DNA of 64,000 bases from Thiobacillus sp. (GCA_019459055.1 JAIBEI010000043.1:1-64000), one strand, 5' to 3'. Positions 9,444 through 19,356 are shown, numbered from the stretch's first letter. Translations and numbers: made by a program. The notes: generated from the letters alone by a model not told the origin.

Positions 9444-10967
9444 TTACTTATCGATGCTGACGATGTCGGCCCGCTCGTCGGCGCCGAGCGGTTCCTCGGT
9501 GTCGAGCTGATACTGCAGCACGGCGAGGTCGGCCTCCGAGGCATCCTTGCCTTCGTGTGACCGCTGGACGATGCGTTCGCGCAGGGTGGCGACGGGGACG
9601 GGGAAATCGAGGATGCGGAATTCAACCTTGCGGGTGCGCGCCGCTTCGCGCAGCAGGTCGCGCTGCCAGCGCGAAGTGAAGGTGGCGTCGACGATCACCG
9701 GCCAGTCGGCGTCGAGGATTCCGCCTGCCAGCCGTGCCAGGTGGTCGTAGGTGCGGCGGGTGGCGTCGGCCGCATAAAGTTGTTGCCCGACACCGGAACT
9801 GCTTTTCGCCAGGGCGTCGAGTCCAGCCAGGCGCTTGCGTTCGACGTCGGAGCGCAAGCGGATGGCGCCCGCCGTCTGCAACAATTTCCGGGTGACGGTG
9901 GTCTTGCCGGAACCCGACAGGCCATGGGTGATGTCGAGTCGGACGGGCCGGGGACGCGTCAGCGTGGTGGCCAGGCTCAGCAGCGAGCGCACCCCGGCGA
10001 GGGCGGCGTCGCGTTCGGGGCCGGCGGTCTGCGCAGTGCGGATTGCCGCGACCTTGGCGCGCACCAGCGCGCGGTACACCGTGTAGTAGCGCAGCAGCGC
10101 GAGTCCTGCGTAGTCGCCGGACTGTTCCAGCCAGGCGTTGAGGAAGAGCCAGGCCCAGTCGGCATGGCCGCGCTGCAGAAGATCCATATAGCAGAACGCG
10201 ACTTCGGACTGGATGTCGATCCAGCGCAGCTCGGGATTGAATTCGATGCAGTCGAACACCAGCAATTGATCGTCGACCCAGGCGAGGTTGCCGAGATGGA
10301 GGTCGCCGTGGCATTCGCGCACGAAGTCGTCGCGCTTGCGCGCCGCCATCAGCGGGGCGAGCCGGGCGTGCTCGGCTTCGCTCCAGCGCTGCAGGGCGTC
10401 GAGACCCTGCCGGTCGGCCGGGTCGTCGAGGCGCGGCGCGATCTGCGCGAAGTTCTGCGCCACCGGCTGCCAGACCTTTTCCGGGTCGCCCCAGGGGCTG
10501 TCTGCGGCGGCGCGCGCACAGCCTTCGCGGTGGAAGCGGGCGAGGGTGGCGGCGATGGCTTCGACGTGACGCGCGGTCAGTCCGCCTTCGGCGTCGAGCC
10601 GGTCGAGCGTGGCGTCGGCCGGAAACTGGCGCATCTTCACCGCATATTCGAACGTCTCGCCGCTGCCGTTGACGCGCGGGGCGGCCGGCGTGCCGGTGAT
10701 CGGCACCACGTCGAGATAGATTTCTGGCGCGAGCCGCCGGTTGAGTTGCACTTCGTCGCAGCAGGCGTGCAGGCGCTTGTCGAGGCTGCTGAAATCGAGG
10801 AAGCCGAGGTTAAGCGGCTTCTTGACCTTGTAGGCGAATTCGCCGGTGAGCAGGACCCAGGAAATATGGGTTTCGATCAGCCGGACCGGGCCTGCCGCAT
10901 GGTCGTAGCAGGCCGGGTCACGCAGGCTGCGGATCAGTTGAGGCAGATCGTCTTTCAATTCCGGCAT
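9444..10967 (-). CDS. Bifunctional APH-like kinase / P-loop ATP-binding protein
   Basis: 507 residues. The N-terminal ~330 residues are aminoglycoside-phosphotransferase-like: ETHISWVLLTGEFAYKVKKP near the start, Brenner-type HGDLHLGNL and the following metal-binding region VFDCIEF. The C-terminal ~160 residues form a P-loop kinase domain with Walker A GLSGSGKTT near residue 350. Proteins of this architecture are widespread and their substrate is unknown; antibiotic resistance should not be assumed. The frame is open to 11123, but MPELKDD at 10967 begins the conserved region. A shorter paralogue lacking the P-loop half lies at 22164-23216. Confidence 0.85.
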   Translation of the reverse strand: MPELKDDLPQLIRSLRDPACYDHAAGPVRLIETHISWVLLTGEFAYKVKKPLNLGFLDFSSLDKRLHACCDEVQLNRRLAPEIYLDVVPITGTPAAPRVNGSGETFEYAVKMRQFPADATLDRLDAEGGLTARHVEAIAATLARFHREGCARAAADSPWGDPEKVWQPVAQNFAQIAPRLDDPADRQGLDALQRWSEAEHARLAPLMAARKRDDFVRECHGDLHLGNLAWVDDQLLVFDCIEFNPELRWIDIQSEVAFCYMDLLQRGHADWAWLFLNAWLEQSGDYAGLALLRYYTVYRALVRAKVAAIRTAQTAGPERDAALAGVRSLLSLATTLTRPRPVRLDITHGLSGSGKTTVTRKLLQTAGAIRLRSDVERKRLAGLDALAKSSSGVGQQLYAADATRRTYDHLARLAGGILDADWPVIVDATFTSRWQRDLLREAARTRKVEFRILDFPVPVATLRERIVQRSHEGKDASEADLAVLQYQLDTEEPLGADERADIVSIDK

Positions 10968-11005
10968 CACGCAATTCCGCTTCGGATCGATTGTGCGGTG
11001 CTGGA

Positions 11006-11404
11006 TCACATTTTCGGGTGGCCTTCCTGCGCATACTCCCGTTCGCGTCTTTCCTGGCACACAATGCAGCGCTTGGCGGTCGGGTAGGCCTGCAGGCGGG
11101 CGAAATCGATGTCCTCCCCGCAATCGGTGCAGACGCCGTATTCCCCGTCCTTGATGCGCTGGAACGCGCCTTCGATGTCGCGCATGCCCTGTATATGGCG
11201 GTCCAGGATCGCCACGTTGAAGTCCGACAGGGCGTTGGCGATCGACTCGTCGCCGGTGTCGCCCGGCTCGCTGTTGAGCAGGTCGATGCGGTGCTGATCG
11301 CCCGAGTTTTCCAGCTCATCACGCACTTCGCGCAACAGCGCCTGGTTGTCCTCGTTCAGCCTTTTGGCGAGTTGATCTAGCTGGGACTGGGTAAGTGCGG
11401 CCAT
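11006..11404 (-). CDS. DksA/TraR-family C4 zinc-finger protein
   Basis: 132 residues. An N-terminal coiled coil (LTQSQLDQLAKRLNEDNQ) and a C-terminal four-cysteine zinc finger: CTDCG...17 residues...CIVC. DksA relatives bind in the RNA polymerase secondary channel and tune initiation with ppGpp. This is a shorter paralogue type, not the canonical DksA. The start at 11404 has a strong AGGAGGT site. The open frame continues upstream only because it reads through a palindromic repeat at 11448-11502. Confidence 0.85.
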   Translation of the reverse strand: MAALTQSQLDQLAKRLNEDNQALLREVRDELENSGDQHRIDLLNSEPGDTGDESIANALSDFNVAILDRHIQGMRDIEGAFQRIKDGEYGVCTDCGEDIDFARLQAYPTAKRCIVCQERREREYAQEGHPKM

Positions 11405-11447
11405 CGAACCTCCTGTGCAAATGTGATTGAATAAACCCGGGTTGCTT

Positions 11448-11534
11448 GTAGGGTGCACTCCGTGCATCTTCGACGTCAATCGGTGCACGGAGTGCACCCT
11501 ACGCAAAGCATCTCGCCCGAATGAACAATCCGGG
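11448..11534 (+). repeat. Dispersed palindromic repeat with conserved tail
   Basis: A 55-bp palindrome from GTAGGGTGCACTCCGTGCA (11448) to GTGCACCCTAC (11502), followed by a ~30-bp tail, GCAAAGCATCTCG then GAATGAACAATCCGGG. The same tail follows the copy at 57356 and, inverted, precedes the copy at 52824. It lies between the DksA-like gene and the next GGDEF-EAL gene. Confidence 0.85.
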
Positions 11535-11628
11535 ACAAGAACCCGTTTCACTGTTCAGGATAGCAAGCGCCCATTCAATGGCGTCAGAATCTTCGGATGC
11601 AGAATGAATTACCGTCATTTGCCTTGGG

Positions 11629-14600
11629 CTACGCTGGGGCGGCATTTCGACCTTTGATGAATGCCAGCGCCGCCGCTGCCGGCAGGGGCTTGCTGAACAG
11701 ATAGCCCTGCATGAAATCGCATTGGTGCGCGGTCAGCAACAGCCGCTGCGCTTCGGTCTCCACACCTTCTGCGATCACGGCCAGTCCCAGGTTATGGGCC
11801 AGGGCGATGGTGGCGGTGCAGATGGTGACATCGTTGCTGTCGGTCTCGATGTCGCGGACGAAGGACTGGTCGAGCTTCAGGGTATGGATCGGCAGCAGCT
11901 TGAGATAGCTGAGCGACGAATAGCCGGTGCCGAAATCGTCGATCGACAGGCGCACGCCCAGGCCGCGCAGGGCCTTCAGCTTGCTGATGCTGGCGGCGGG
12001 GTCGTGCATGGCTACCGATTCGGTGATTTCAAGTTCGAGATCGGCGCCCCTCAGCCCGTGTTTTTTCAGCGTGTGCGCAACCTGCGCCAGCAGAGCGGGG
12101 GCGTGCAGCTGGTGCGCCGACAGGTTCACCGCCATGGTCACGTCCGCCAGTCCCTCATCCCGCCACGCGCGGAGCTGGCGGCAGGCTTCGTCCAGCACCC
12201 ACTCGCCCAGTTGCAGGATGAGGCCGGTTTCCTCGGCAAGCGGAATGAATTCCGCGGGCGGGATCAGGCCTTCATGCGGATGACGCCAGCGCACCAGCGC
12301 CTCGACGCCCACAATGCGGCCATCGCGGCTGTCCAGCTGGGGCTGGTAGTGCAGCTCGAACTGTTTTGTTTCCATCGCCACCCGCAACTCATGGTCCAGC
12401 TTCAGGCGTTTCAGCGTGATCCGGTTCATCTCGGCCGTAAAGAACTGGATGTTGTTGCGACCCTGCGATTTGGCGTAATACATGGCGATATCGGCGTTTT
12501 TTATCAGGGTCTCGCCGTCTTCGCCGTCGTCCGGGTAAAAGGCGAGGCCGATGCTCACCGCCGAATGCAACTCGTTCTTGCCGATGAGGTAAGGCTGCGC
12601 CAGCACATGCAGGATCTTGTCCGCCAAACGGGCGGCGGCTGTGGCATCTTCCACCTCGGTCAGCACCACCACGAACTCGTCGCCGCCCAGACGTGCCACG
12701 ATATCGCTCTCGCGCACGCTCTCGCGCAGGCGCTGCGCCACCATGATGAGCAATTCATCGCCGACGGCATGGCCCAGGGTGTCGTTGATGGTTTTGAAAC
12801 GATCCATATCGAGGAACATCACTGCCACGGCATGGCGTTCCCGTCGTGCCGTGGCCAGCGCCTGTTCCATCTGGCTGTTGAGGCTGAAGCGATTGAGCAG
12901 GCCGGTCAGGGTGTCGTGGTAGGCCAGCTGGCTGATATGCGCTTCGGCCTGCTTGCGTTCGGTAATGTCCGTAAAACTGGCGGTGTAATGGCTGATATTC
13001 CCCTCGACATCGCGCACCACCGAAATCGATAACCACTTCGGGTAGAGCGAGCCATCCTTGCGTCGATCCACGACTTCGCCCTGCCAGTAGCCGGTTTTCT
13101 CCAATGCCGTCCACATGGCGCAATAGGTTTCGTCAGGTGTCTGTCCGGAAGCGAGGACATTGGGGTTTTCGCCACGGATCTCGTCGATGGCGTATCCCGT
13201 CAGGCGGGTAAAGGCAGGGTTCACCGCCAGGATGCGCTTTTCGCTGTCGGTGATGAGAATGGCCTCGCCACTATGCTCGAACACGTTAGCGTAGAGCCGC
13301 AGCGCTTCTTCCGCAAGTTTGAGTTCGGTGATGTCCTGCAGGGTGCCCGTGGAGCGGATGGCCTTGCCCTGCTCGTTGTAGTGCGTCTCGCAGCGTTCGT
13401 TCACCCACTTGATGCGGCCGTCCGGCAGGCGCAGGCGGTGGGCGATTTCGTAGGGCGAACGGGTCTCCAGCGAGTCGGTGTAGGCCTGGTTGACCCGCTC
13501 GCGGTCTTCCGGATGGATGGCGTTCAAAAAAGCCTCGTAGGAAGTACCGAATGCCCCCTTGTCGATTTCGAAGATGCGGAATATCTCGTCCGACCAGGTC
13601 AGCTTGCCGCTGTTCAGATCGAGCTCCCAACTGCCGACCTGGGCGATGCGCTGTGCCTCGTTGAGGCGTTGCGCGCTTTCCTTGAGCGTCGCCTCGGCCA
13701 GACTTTTTTCGGTCACGTCCGTGCCGATGCACACAATGAATTCCATCTCGCCTTGTTTGTCGAGCAACAGGGAATTCGACCATTCGACCAGTCGCCGGGT
13801 GCCGTCGCGGGCGATCCAGCAGTTGCTATACGCACTGAGCAGGGCGTGCGTATTGCGGGCGATGGCGTTAAATGCCGCTTCATGCTCGACTTGTTCTTCC
13901 GGCGGCAACAGGAAATCCCAGACAAATTTCCCTTCGACTTCCGCAAACGAATACTGCGACAACTCCTCGCAGGCACGATTAAAGCGGCGGACGCGTCCTT
14001 CGCGATCGAGCACCACCACCAGGGCGCCGGCTTTATCGAGAATCTCGTTCTGCAACGCGGAAATTTCACGCAACGCCTTTGAGCGTGCCTCTACCTGAGC
14101 CTCAAGGTTGTTGCGTGCATCGGCCAGGGCGTCCGTCATATGATTGAAGGCATGGGCCAGCCGGCCCAGTTCATCGATGCTTTCCTGGGGCGCGCGCTGC
14201 GAGAGATCGCCCGCGGCGATACGATCGGCCACCCGGGTGAGGTTCTGGATCGGACGTGACAATCCTCGCCCCAGAAAGTAGGCCACGACGCCGGAAAACA
14301 GCAGGAACAGCGCCAATGCAAGATAGGTGATGCGACGTAACTGGGCAGTCGGCGCCAGCGCCTCTGCGGTGTCGATCTTGACCACCATGCCCCAGCCCAG
14401 GGCAGGCAGATAGCGCCACGCCGCCACGCCTTCAATGCCGGCATAGTCGCGAATGACGCCCTGGCCGTGGTCGCCGGCCAGGGCCTGCTGCATCGGCAAG
14501 GCCGCCTTCCGGAGCGGCACCCGGTAGCGATAGGCCGCGTCCTCCACATGCCTGAGCGGACCGGTGTAAAAAGCGTCGCCCCCGTCTTTTTGCGCCAGCA

Positions 14601-15273
14601 CCGTTTCGCCGCTACGGCCCAGGCCGGTTCGGTCGACGGTCACTGACTCCAGCTTGCTCACATCCAGTTGCAAGGCCAGTACGCCGATCAATACCCCATT
14701 TTCCTGTACCGGCGCCGTCAGAAAAGCCGCGGCCCGATTTCCGGAAGGCGCATAAAACGCAAAGCGGGTGAGGTGGGTTTGCAGCGTATGCAGCGTCAGG
14801 TCGAATCCCTTCGCCAGTTGGGTATCACGATAGGGGCCGTCTTTCAGACTGGTGCCCAGATCCGACTCTTGCGTAAGTGAAAACACCACGTTTCCGGTTG
14901 GGTCGATCAACAACACATCGTAATAATCGTCTTCTCCGTAGGCGGTATTCAATTCCTCGCGTAGCTGGCGGGCGACGGCCTGATAGGCGGGGGCGCTCAA
15001 TCCTCCGGCATGAAAGGCACGCCCCAGCGTGGCAACCCCATTGCGGACGATGTTTCTCTGACTGAGCAGCCGGGCATCCGCCAGCCGTTCGACCATGTAG
15101 CTATCGATCTGCTCGGTTTTTTTATTCGCGATGGTGACCATGTTCAACAACACGGTTTCGCGCAGCGACGTTTCGAACGATGCCAGATAAAAAGCGGCGA
15201 GCCCCGCCAGCGGCAGCACGGCTACCAACAGGTAGCTCAACAACAGGCGGGGAGAAATGGCGTGTGCGCTCAT
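11629..15273 (-). CDS. dCache-HAMP-PASx3-GGDEF-EAL membrane protein
   Basis: 1214 residues. Membrane helix ~12-31, periplasmic double-Cache-like region ~35-315 (DDYYDVLLIDPTGNVVFS; GMVVKIDTAEA), second helix ~322-345, HAMP ~345-400. Three PAS/PAC units follow between ~410 and ~790, then GGDEF (RESD I-site, GGDEF) and EAL ([26 protein letters not shown]). The ATG at 15273 overlaps the stop of the upstream periplasmic binding protein gene (ATGA), implying translational coupling. The binding protein may therefore present a ligand to this sensor. Both c-di-GMP activities are plausible from intact motifs. Confidence 0.9.
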   Translation of the reverse strand: MSAHAISPRLLLSYLLVAVLPLAGLAAFYLASFETSLRETVLLNMVTIANKKTEQIDSYMVERLADARLLSQRNIVRNGVATLGRAFHAGGLSAPAYQAVARQLREELNTAYGEDDYYDVLLIDPTGNVVFSLTQESDLGTSLKDGPYRDTQLAKGFDLTLHTLQTHLTRFAFYAPSGNRAAAFLTAPVQENGVLIGVLALQLDVSKLESVTVDRTGLGRSGETVLAQKDGGDAFYTGPLRHVEDAAYRYRVPLRKAALPMQQALAGDHGQGVIRDYAGIEGVAAWRYLPALGWGMVVKIDTAEALAPTAQLRRITYLALALFLLFSGVVAYFLGRGLSRPIQNLTRVADRIAAGDLSQRAPQESIDELGRLAHAFNHMTDALADARNNLEAQVEARSKALREISALQNEILDKAGALVVVLDREGRVRRFNRACEELSQYSFAEVEGKFVWDFLLPPEEQVEHEAAFNAIARNTHALLSAYSNCWIARDGTRRLVEWSNSLLLDKQGEMEFIVCIGTDVTEKSLAEATLKESAQRLNEAQRIAQVGSWELDLNSGKLTWSDEIFRIFEIDKGAFGTSYEAFLNAIHPEDRERVNQAYTDSLETRSPYEIAHRLRLPDGRIKWVNERCETHYNEQGKAIRSTGTLQDITELKLAEEALRLYANVFEHSGEAILITDSEKRILAVNPAFTRLTGYAIDEIRGENPNVLASGQTPDETYCAMWTALEKTGYWQGEVVDRRKDGSLYPKWLSISVVRDVEGNISHYTASFTDITERKQAEAHISQLAYHDTLTGLLNRFSLNSQMEQALATARRERHAVAVMFLDMDRFKTINDTLGHAVGDELLIMVAQRLRESVRESDIVARLGGDEFVVVLTEVEDATAAARLADKILHVLAQPYLIGKNELHSAVSIGLAFYPDDGEDGETLIKNADIAMYYAKSQGRNNIQFFTAEMNRITLKRLKLDHELRVAMETKQFELHYQPQLDSRDGRIVGVEALVRWRHPHEGLIPPAEFIPLAEETGLILQLGEWVLDEACRQLRAWRDEGLADVTMAVNLSAHQLHAPALLAQVAHTLKKHGLRGADLELEITESVAMHDPAASISKLKALRGLGVRLSIDDFGTGYSSLSYLKLLPIHTLKLDQSFVRDIETDSNDVTICTATIALAHNLGLAVIAEGVETEAQRLLLTAHQCDFMQGYLFSKPLPAAAALAFIKGRNAAPA

Positions 15274-16499
15274 GGCGTTGCACCGAAACGTACTTCCACC
15301 AGCCGCTGCCATTCGAGTCGCGAGCGATAGTCGGGAAAAGGAGCCGGACGGAGCAACTCACCGGAACCCCACACCAGATCGAACTGGCCATCCGCGCGTG
15401 CCTTGCCGATGTGCACCTGCTTCCACAGGTGGCGCGTGTCACGATCAATCGCGGCAATTCCCGACGGCGCAGCCGTGCTCTGCTGCAATACGGCGTGGTT
15501 GACCTGTTCCGGTGCGTCTGTCCCCGCCTCGCGCACGGCCTGGGCCCACAGCCGCACCCCGACATAGGTGGCTTCGATCGGGTCGTTGGTTGCGCGATCC
15601 GCGCCGTAGCGTTGCTGGAAGGCGGCGACAAAACGTAGGTTGGCTTCACCCGGCAGGCTCTGAAAATAGTTCCAGACCGCGTAATGGTTGGGGTGATGCG
15701 CTTCGGGTTCGATATCGACCAAACCGACTTCGGCAACACTGAAAGACACCACCGGCACGGTGCCAAGACCGGCCGCATGCAGCGCGCGAAAAAAATGCGT
15801 ATTGCTTTCGCCGTTGATGGTATTGAACACCACGTCTGGCTTCAGCGCACGAATTTCAGCAACGATCGCGCCAAAATCGGCATCGCCCAGCGGGCGGTAG
15901 CGTTCCGCCAGCACGGTACCGTTGTTGGCATCGACCATGTCGCGAATGATGAAATTGGCGGCATACGGAAAGAGGTAATCCGAGCCCAGCAGATAGACCC
16001 TTTTGCCCAGCGTATCCAGCGCCCAGCGCGTCCCGGGAATGATCTGCTGGTTGGGAACGGAACCGGTGTAAAAAATGGCTGGCGACTGTTCCAGCCCTTC
16101 ATACTGCAGCGGGTAGAACATCAGGTTCTGGTGTTTTTCCACAACGGGCTTGACTGCCTTGCGGCACGTCGAGGTCCAGCAGGCAAACAGGGCGCTGACC
16201 TTTTCCGCCGCGATCAGGCGTTCGGCTTCGGCAGCGAACACGTCATTGTCGGAGCGGCCATCTGCGACCACCATTTCCACCGGCCGCCCCAGCAACCCCC
16301 CTGCTGCATTGATTTCCTCAACCGCCAGGCGCACCGCGTCAACCAGCGGACGCTCGTTCATGGACATGGTGCCGCTCATGGAATGCAGCACGCCGATACG
16401 GATCGGGGGGGCAGGGCTGGGACGCAGGAATAGAACCCCCGCAAGCACCGTTGCCAGCGTGGCGGCAATGACAAGCAGATGGCTGCGTCGAAGAGGCAT
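15270..16499 (-). CDS. Periplasmic urea/amide-type substrate-binding protein
   Basis: 409 residues with an N-terminal signal anchor (SHLLVIAATLATVLAGVLFL) and a type I periplasmic-binding fold of the UrtA/FmdD/AmiC class: IRIGVLHSMSGTMS, AVEEINAAGGLLGRPVEMVV, FACWTSTCRKAVKPVVEK, NFIIRD, VFNTINGESNTHFFRAL. In this class the ligands are urea, short-chain amides or related molecules. No ABC permease or ATPase gene accompanies it. Instead it overlaps by four bases the Cache-GGDEF-EAL gene, pointing to sensing rather than uptake. The exact ligand cannot be read from the sequence. Confidence 0.85.
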   Translation of the reverse strand: MPLRRSHLLVIAATLATVLAGVLFLRPSPAPPIRIGVLHSMSGTMSMNERPLVDAVRLAVEEINAAGGLLGRPVEMVVADGRSDNDVFAAEAERLIAAEKVSALFACWTSTCRKAVKPVVEKHQNLMFYPLQYEGLEQSPAIFYTGSVPNQQIIPGTRWALDTLGKRVYLLGSDYLFPYAANFIIRDMVDANNGTVLAERYRPLGDADFGAIVAEIRALKPDVVFNTINGESNTHFFRALHAAGLGTVPVVSFSVAEVGLVDIEPEAHHPNHYAVWNYFQSLPGEANLRFVAAFQQRYGADRATNDPIEATYVGVRLWAQAVREAGTDAPEQVNHAVLQQSTAAPSGIAAIDRDTRHLWKQVHIGKARADGQFDLVWGSGELLRPAPFPDYRSRLEWQRLVEVRFGATP

Positions 16500-16596
16500 T
16501 GAATGATTGTAATCCGGAGAATATTATTGTTTAGCAAAACCTGCATAAGCATTGATTAATAAAGAAACTGGATATCTCCATCCCTCGCCTGGGCCT

Positions 16597-16632
16597 CTGT
16601 TTTTCTTCGCGTTCCTTCGCGTCCTTCGCGGA
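16597..16632. repeat. Short GC-rich direct-repeat remnant
   Basis: Tandem pieces of TTCGCGTTCC / TTCGCGTCC / TTCGCGG. This wording recurs in intergenic repeats of many environmental proteobacteria. Only one copy was seen here. The rest of 16500-16648 has no gene. Confidence 0.35.
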
Positions 16633-16648
16633 AAACGGTTTGATCCAT

Positions 16649-17887
16649 TCATCGGTTGACGAACATTTTTCCCGTTTCCAGGCAGTCGCACAGCGCACGG
16701 TAGACCTCGTGCAGCCGCGTCTTGCTGCAGTCCGGGCCAAGCGCGCGCAGGATGCGGCGGGCGAGCGGCCCGTGTTCGAGCATCACGCGCAGGGTCTCGG
16801 CCCAGAAGGTGGAACGGTTCAGCGCTGTCCGGGTGATGAGGTGCCGCCACAGTTCGCCCGCCCGGTATTGCCGATCGGACAAGCCCAGCAGCCGCAGATA
16901 CCCGGCATCGTCGATCACCGCCTGATCGGCGTCGCGGATGCAGGCGTGCAGGATCTTTAGCAGGCGATCGGTGCGGATCGCTTGCTGCATGGCGAGCAGC
17001 GACCATCTGTCATCGTAGAGCGAGCGGATAACGGCGGTGGTGGCGGCGGCAATGGCGAGGTCGGCCTGCGGACATTCCTGCATGTCGATCACGCGGATCT
17101 CGATGGCGTTGCGGTCGAAGCGCGGGATCGCGCCGCGGGCGTTGAGCCATTCGTGCTGCAGCACGCCATCGTGGTCGAGCGGCGCGATGTCGCGGTACAT
17201 GGGGGCCAACACCTGCGACGCGTATTCGGCACGGCTGTTGAGGGTGTCCGGAATCACCTGGCCGATCACCGACGGGACCTGTTGCACGGCCGTGCAGTAG
17301 GCCGCCATGCGGTTGTCCAGATGGCCGCTGGGCTTGCCGTCGGCGATGGGCGAGCTTGCGGCGAGTGCCGGCAGGATGGGCAGCAGCACCCGCACCGCGG
17401 CGTGCAGACGAGAAAACTCGGCGTCGTTGGCGAAGGGCAGGTTGAGGTGCATGCTCTGCAGGTTGGCCTGACCGTGTTTCCTGCAGCCGAAGATGCGGTC
17501 GTAGGCCTGGTAGATGGACGCCTGGTCGTGGGGCCACAAGCGCGTTTCGGTGGCGGGGTTCATCCACGGGTGCATGGCACTGGGCATCAGCCGCGCGCCC
17601 ATGGGTTCCAGCAGACGGTTGATGCGGTTTACTTCGGCCTGGAAATCGGCGGCAAGCGGTTCGAACGCGGGGTCGGGACGGGCGTTCTTGATCTCGACCA
17701 GGTGCAGCACAATCTCATTGGACCAGCCGAAGCGTCCGCGATCGACTTCCGAAACCTTCCCCCCGGCGGCCGCCTGCAGCAAGGCGTCGGCAATCGGCAT
17801 GACCGCAAGCGTTTGCCGGTCCACGATCATGTATTCCAGCTCGATGCCGTAACCCGCGAACGCATGCAGCGGGGGCGCAGCACGCAT
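16649..17887 (-). CDS. GCS2-family carboxylate-amine ligase
   Basis: 412 residues of the glutamate-cysteine ligase 2 family: GIELEYMIVDRQTL near the N-terminus, SNEIVLHLVEIKNARP, QSMHLNLPFAND, IEIRVIDMQECPQADLAI. The family joins an amine to a glutamate-type carboxylate using ATP; many members are not true glutathione enzymes. The start at 17887 overlaps the stop of the RimK-type gene (TGATG), so the two are translationally coupled. With the ATP-grasp ligase and C39 peptidase upstream it forms a predicted peptide-synthesis or peptide-tagging operon. The substrate is unknown. Confidence 0.87.
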   Translation of the reverse strand: MRAAPPLHAFAGYGIELEYMIVDRQTLAVMPIADALLQAAAGGKVSEVDRGRFGWSNEIVLHLVEIKNARPDPAFEPLAADFQAEVNRINRLLEPMGARLMPSAMHPWMNPATETRLWPHDQASIYQAYDRIFGCRKHGQANLQSMHLNLPFANDAEFSRLHAAVRVLLPILPALAASSPIADGKPSGHLDNRMAAYCTAVQQVPSVIGQVIPDTLNSRAEYASQVLAPMYRDIAPLDHDGVLQHEWLNARGAIPRFDRNAIEIRVIDMQECPQADLAIAAATTAVIRSLYDDRWSLLAMQQAIRTDRLLKILHACIRDADQAVIDDAGYLRLLGLSDRQYRAGELWRHLITRTALNRSTFWAETLRVMLEHGPLARRILRALGPDCSKTRLHEVYRALCDCLETGKMFVNR

Positions 17888-19356
17888 CAGGCATTCACCC
17901 GCTTGCGCGCTTCGATACGGCGCACGAACGAGCCCATGATCTCGCGGTAGAGGGCGTCCTTCAGCACCCCGTCCTCGTTGCCGGCGTCGACGTTGGGATT
18001 GTCGTTGACCTCGATGACGTAGCAGCGGCTGCCGACCTGCTTGACGTCCACGCCATAGAGGCCGTCGCCGATGAGATTGGCCGCCTTGAGGGCGATCTTC
18101 ACCACTTCTTGCGGCGCTTCGGCCACCGCCACGGCCTCGACCGAACCTTCCTGGTAGCCCGCGCGGCCGGGCTCGCGCTTGACGATCTGCCAGTGGCCGG
18201 CGGCCATGAAGTACTTGCACACGAACAGCGGCCGCCGGTCGAGAATGCCGACGCGCCAGTCGAACTCGGTGGGCAGCCATTCCTGCGCGACGATCAGTTC
18301 CGACTTTTGCAGCAGGGCGTCCACCCTCGCAAGCAATTCCTGCTCCGAGTCCAGCCTGGTCACCCCGAGCGAAAACGAGCTGTCCGGCTGCTTCAGCACG
18401 CAGGGCAGGCCGAGGCTGGAAACAATCTGGCCCACGTTGTCGTGATGCACCATCAGCGTGCGCGGCGCGGGAATATTGTGGTGGTTGAGCAGCTCGGCGA
18501 GATAGACCTTGTTGTTGCACTTGAGGATGGATTCCGGATCGTCGATCACCACCAGGCCTTCCGCGGTCGCCCGCCGCGAAAAGCGATAGGTGTAGTGGTT
18601 GACGAAGGTGGTGTCGCGGATGAACAGCGCGTCGAACTCGGGCAGCCGGGCAAGATCGGCGCGGCCGATGAATTCCACGGCGAGGCCCACATCCTCCGCG
18701 GCCTTTTCGAATTTCTGCAGCGCACGCGCGTTGGAAGGCGATTCCGGGTTGTCGGGGTCGTGCAGGATGGACAGGTCGAAACGCGGCACAGGGCGCTTGT
18801 GCGTGCGCCGCCGCCGGCCCATGAAATACGCGGTGGCGGCCTCCACCACGAAGTCGTGATGCGGCGGCGGGATGTCACTAGCGGCGATGGCGCGCACGCT
18901 GCGCAAACTCCAGTGGTCGCGATGGCGCTCGAAATGCGCGCGCAGCAAGGGCGCCTGCAGCAGGCTGAAGAGTCGGTGACTGAGCGCATCGTAGCGGATC
19001 GCCACGTTGCGGCCGAAATAGATGCTGAGCTCGAACGTGTCCGACTTGATTGGCGCGAGCGACTTCTGCACCAGCGCGTCGAGATCCTCGGTGAGCAGCC
19101 GCACCAGGTTCTGCGACTGCAGGTCCTCCATCGTGCTCACACGGGGCAGCGGCTTGTGGCCGCGCGCCTCGGCCAGCAGGGAGACGTAGTAGCCCAGGCT
19201 CTGGTAGCGATAGGAGCGGCACAGGTTGAATACCTTGGCCGAATGCCCCTCGCCATAGACGGGGTCGGTCAGGTAGGCGCGCGCCGGGACGACGCCCACG
19301 CCGGGCAGGTCGAGCGGCCAGTCACGCGGGTTGTCGACCACGATAAGGATGCTCAC
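17887..19356 (-). CDS. RimK-type ATP-grasp ligase with RLAN N-terminal domain
   Basis: 489 residues. The N-terminal ~200 residues match the RimK-associated RLAN-type region (VVDNPRDWPLDLPGV, GYYVSLLAEARGHKPLP). ATP-grasp lies at ~270-480: LGLPCVLKQPDSSFSLGV (ATP-binding Lys), VAQEWLPTEFDWRVGIL and the metal-binding VIEVNDNPNVDAG. Such enzymes add amino acids, classically glutamate, to carboxylates on proteins or small molecules. It is the middle gene of the C39-RimK-GCS2 operon, overlapping both neighbours by 4 bases and 1 base. The acceptor is unknown. Confidence 0.9.
   Translation of the reverse strand: MSILIVVDNPRDWPLDLPGVGVVPARAYLTDPVYGEGHSAKVFNLCRSYRYQSLGYYVSLLAEARGHKPLPRVSTMEDLQSQNLVRLLTEDLDALVQKSLAPIKSDTFELSIYFGRNVAIRYDALSHRLFSLLQAPLLRAHFERHRDHWSLRSVRAIAASDIPPPHHDFVVEAATAYFMGRRRRTHKRPVPRFDLSILHDPDNPESPSNARALQKFEKAAEDVGLAVEFIGRADLARLPEFDALFIRDTTFVNHYTYRFSRRATAEGLVVIDDPESILKCNNKVYLAELLNHHNIPAPRTLMVHHDNVGQIVSSLGLPCVLKQPDSSFSLGVTRLDSEQELLARVDALLQKSELIVAQEWLPTEFDWRVGILDRRPLFVCKYFMAAGHWQIVKREPGRAGYQEGSVEAVAVAEAPQEVVKIALKAANLIGDGLYGVDVKQVGSRCYVIEVNDNPNVDAGNEDGVLKDALYREIMGSFVRRIEARKRVNA

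Noticed and set aside
9444-10967. Aminoglycoside resistance gene
   Set aside because: The APH-like fold is common in uncharacterised kinases. The fused P-loop domain and lack of mobile context argue against a resistance role.
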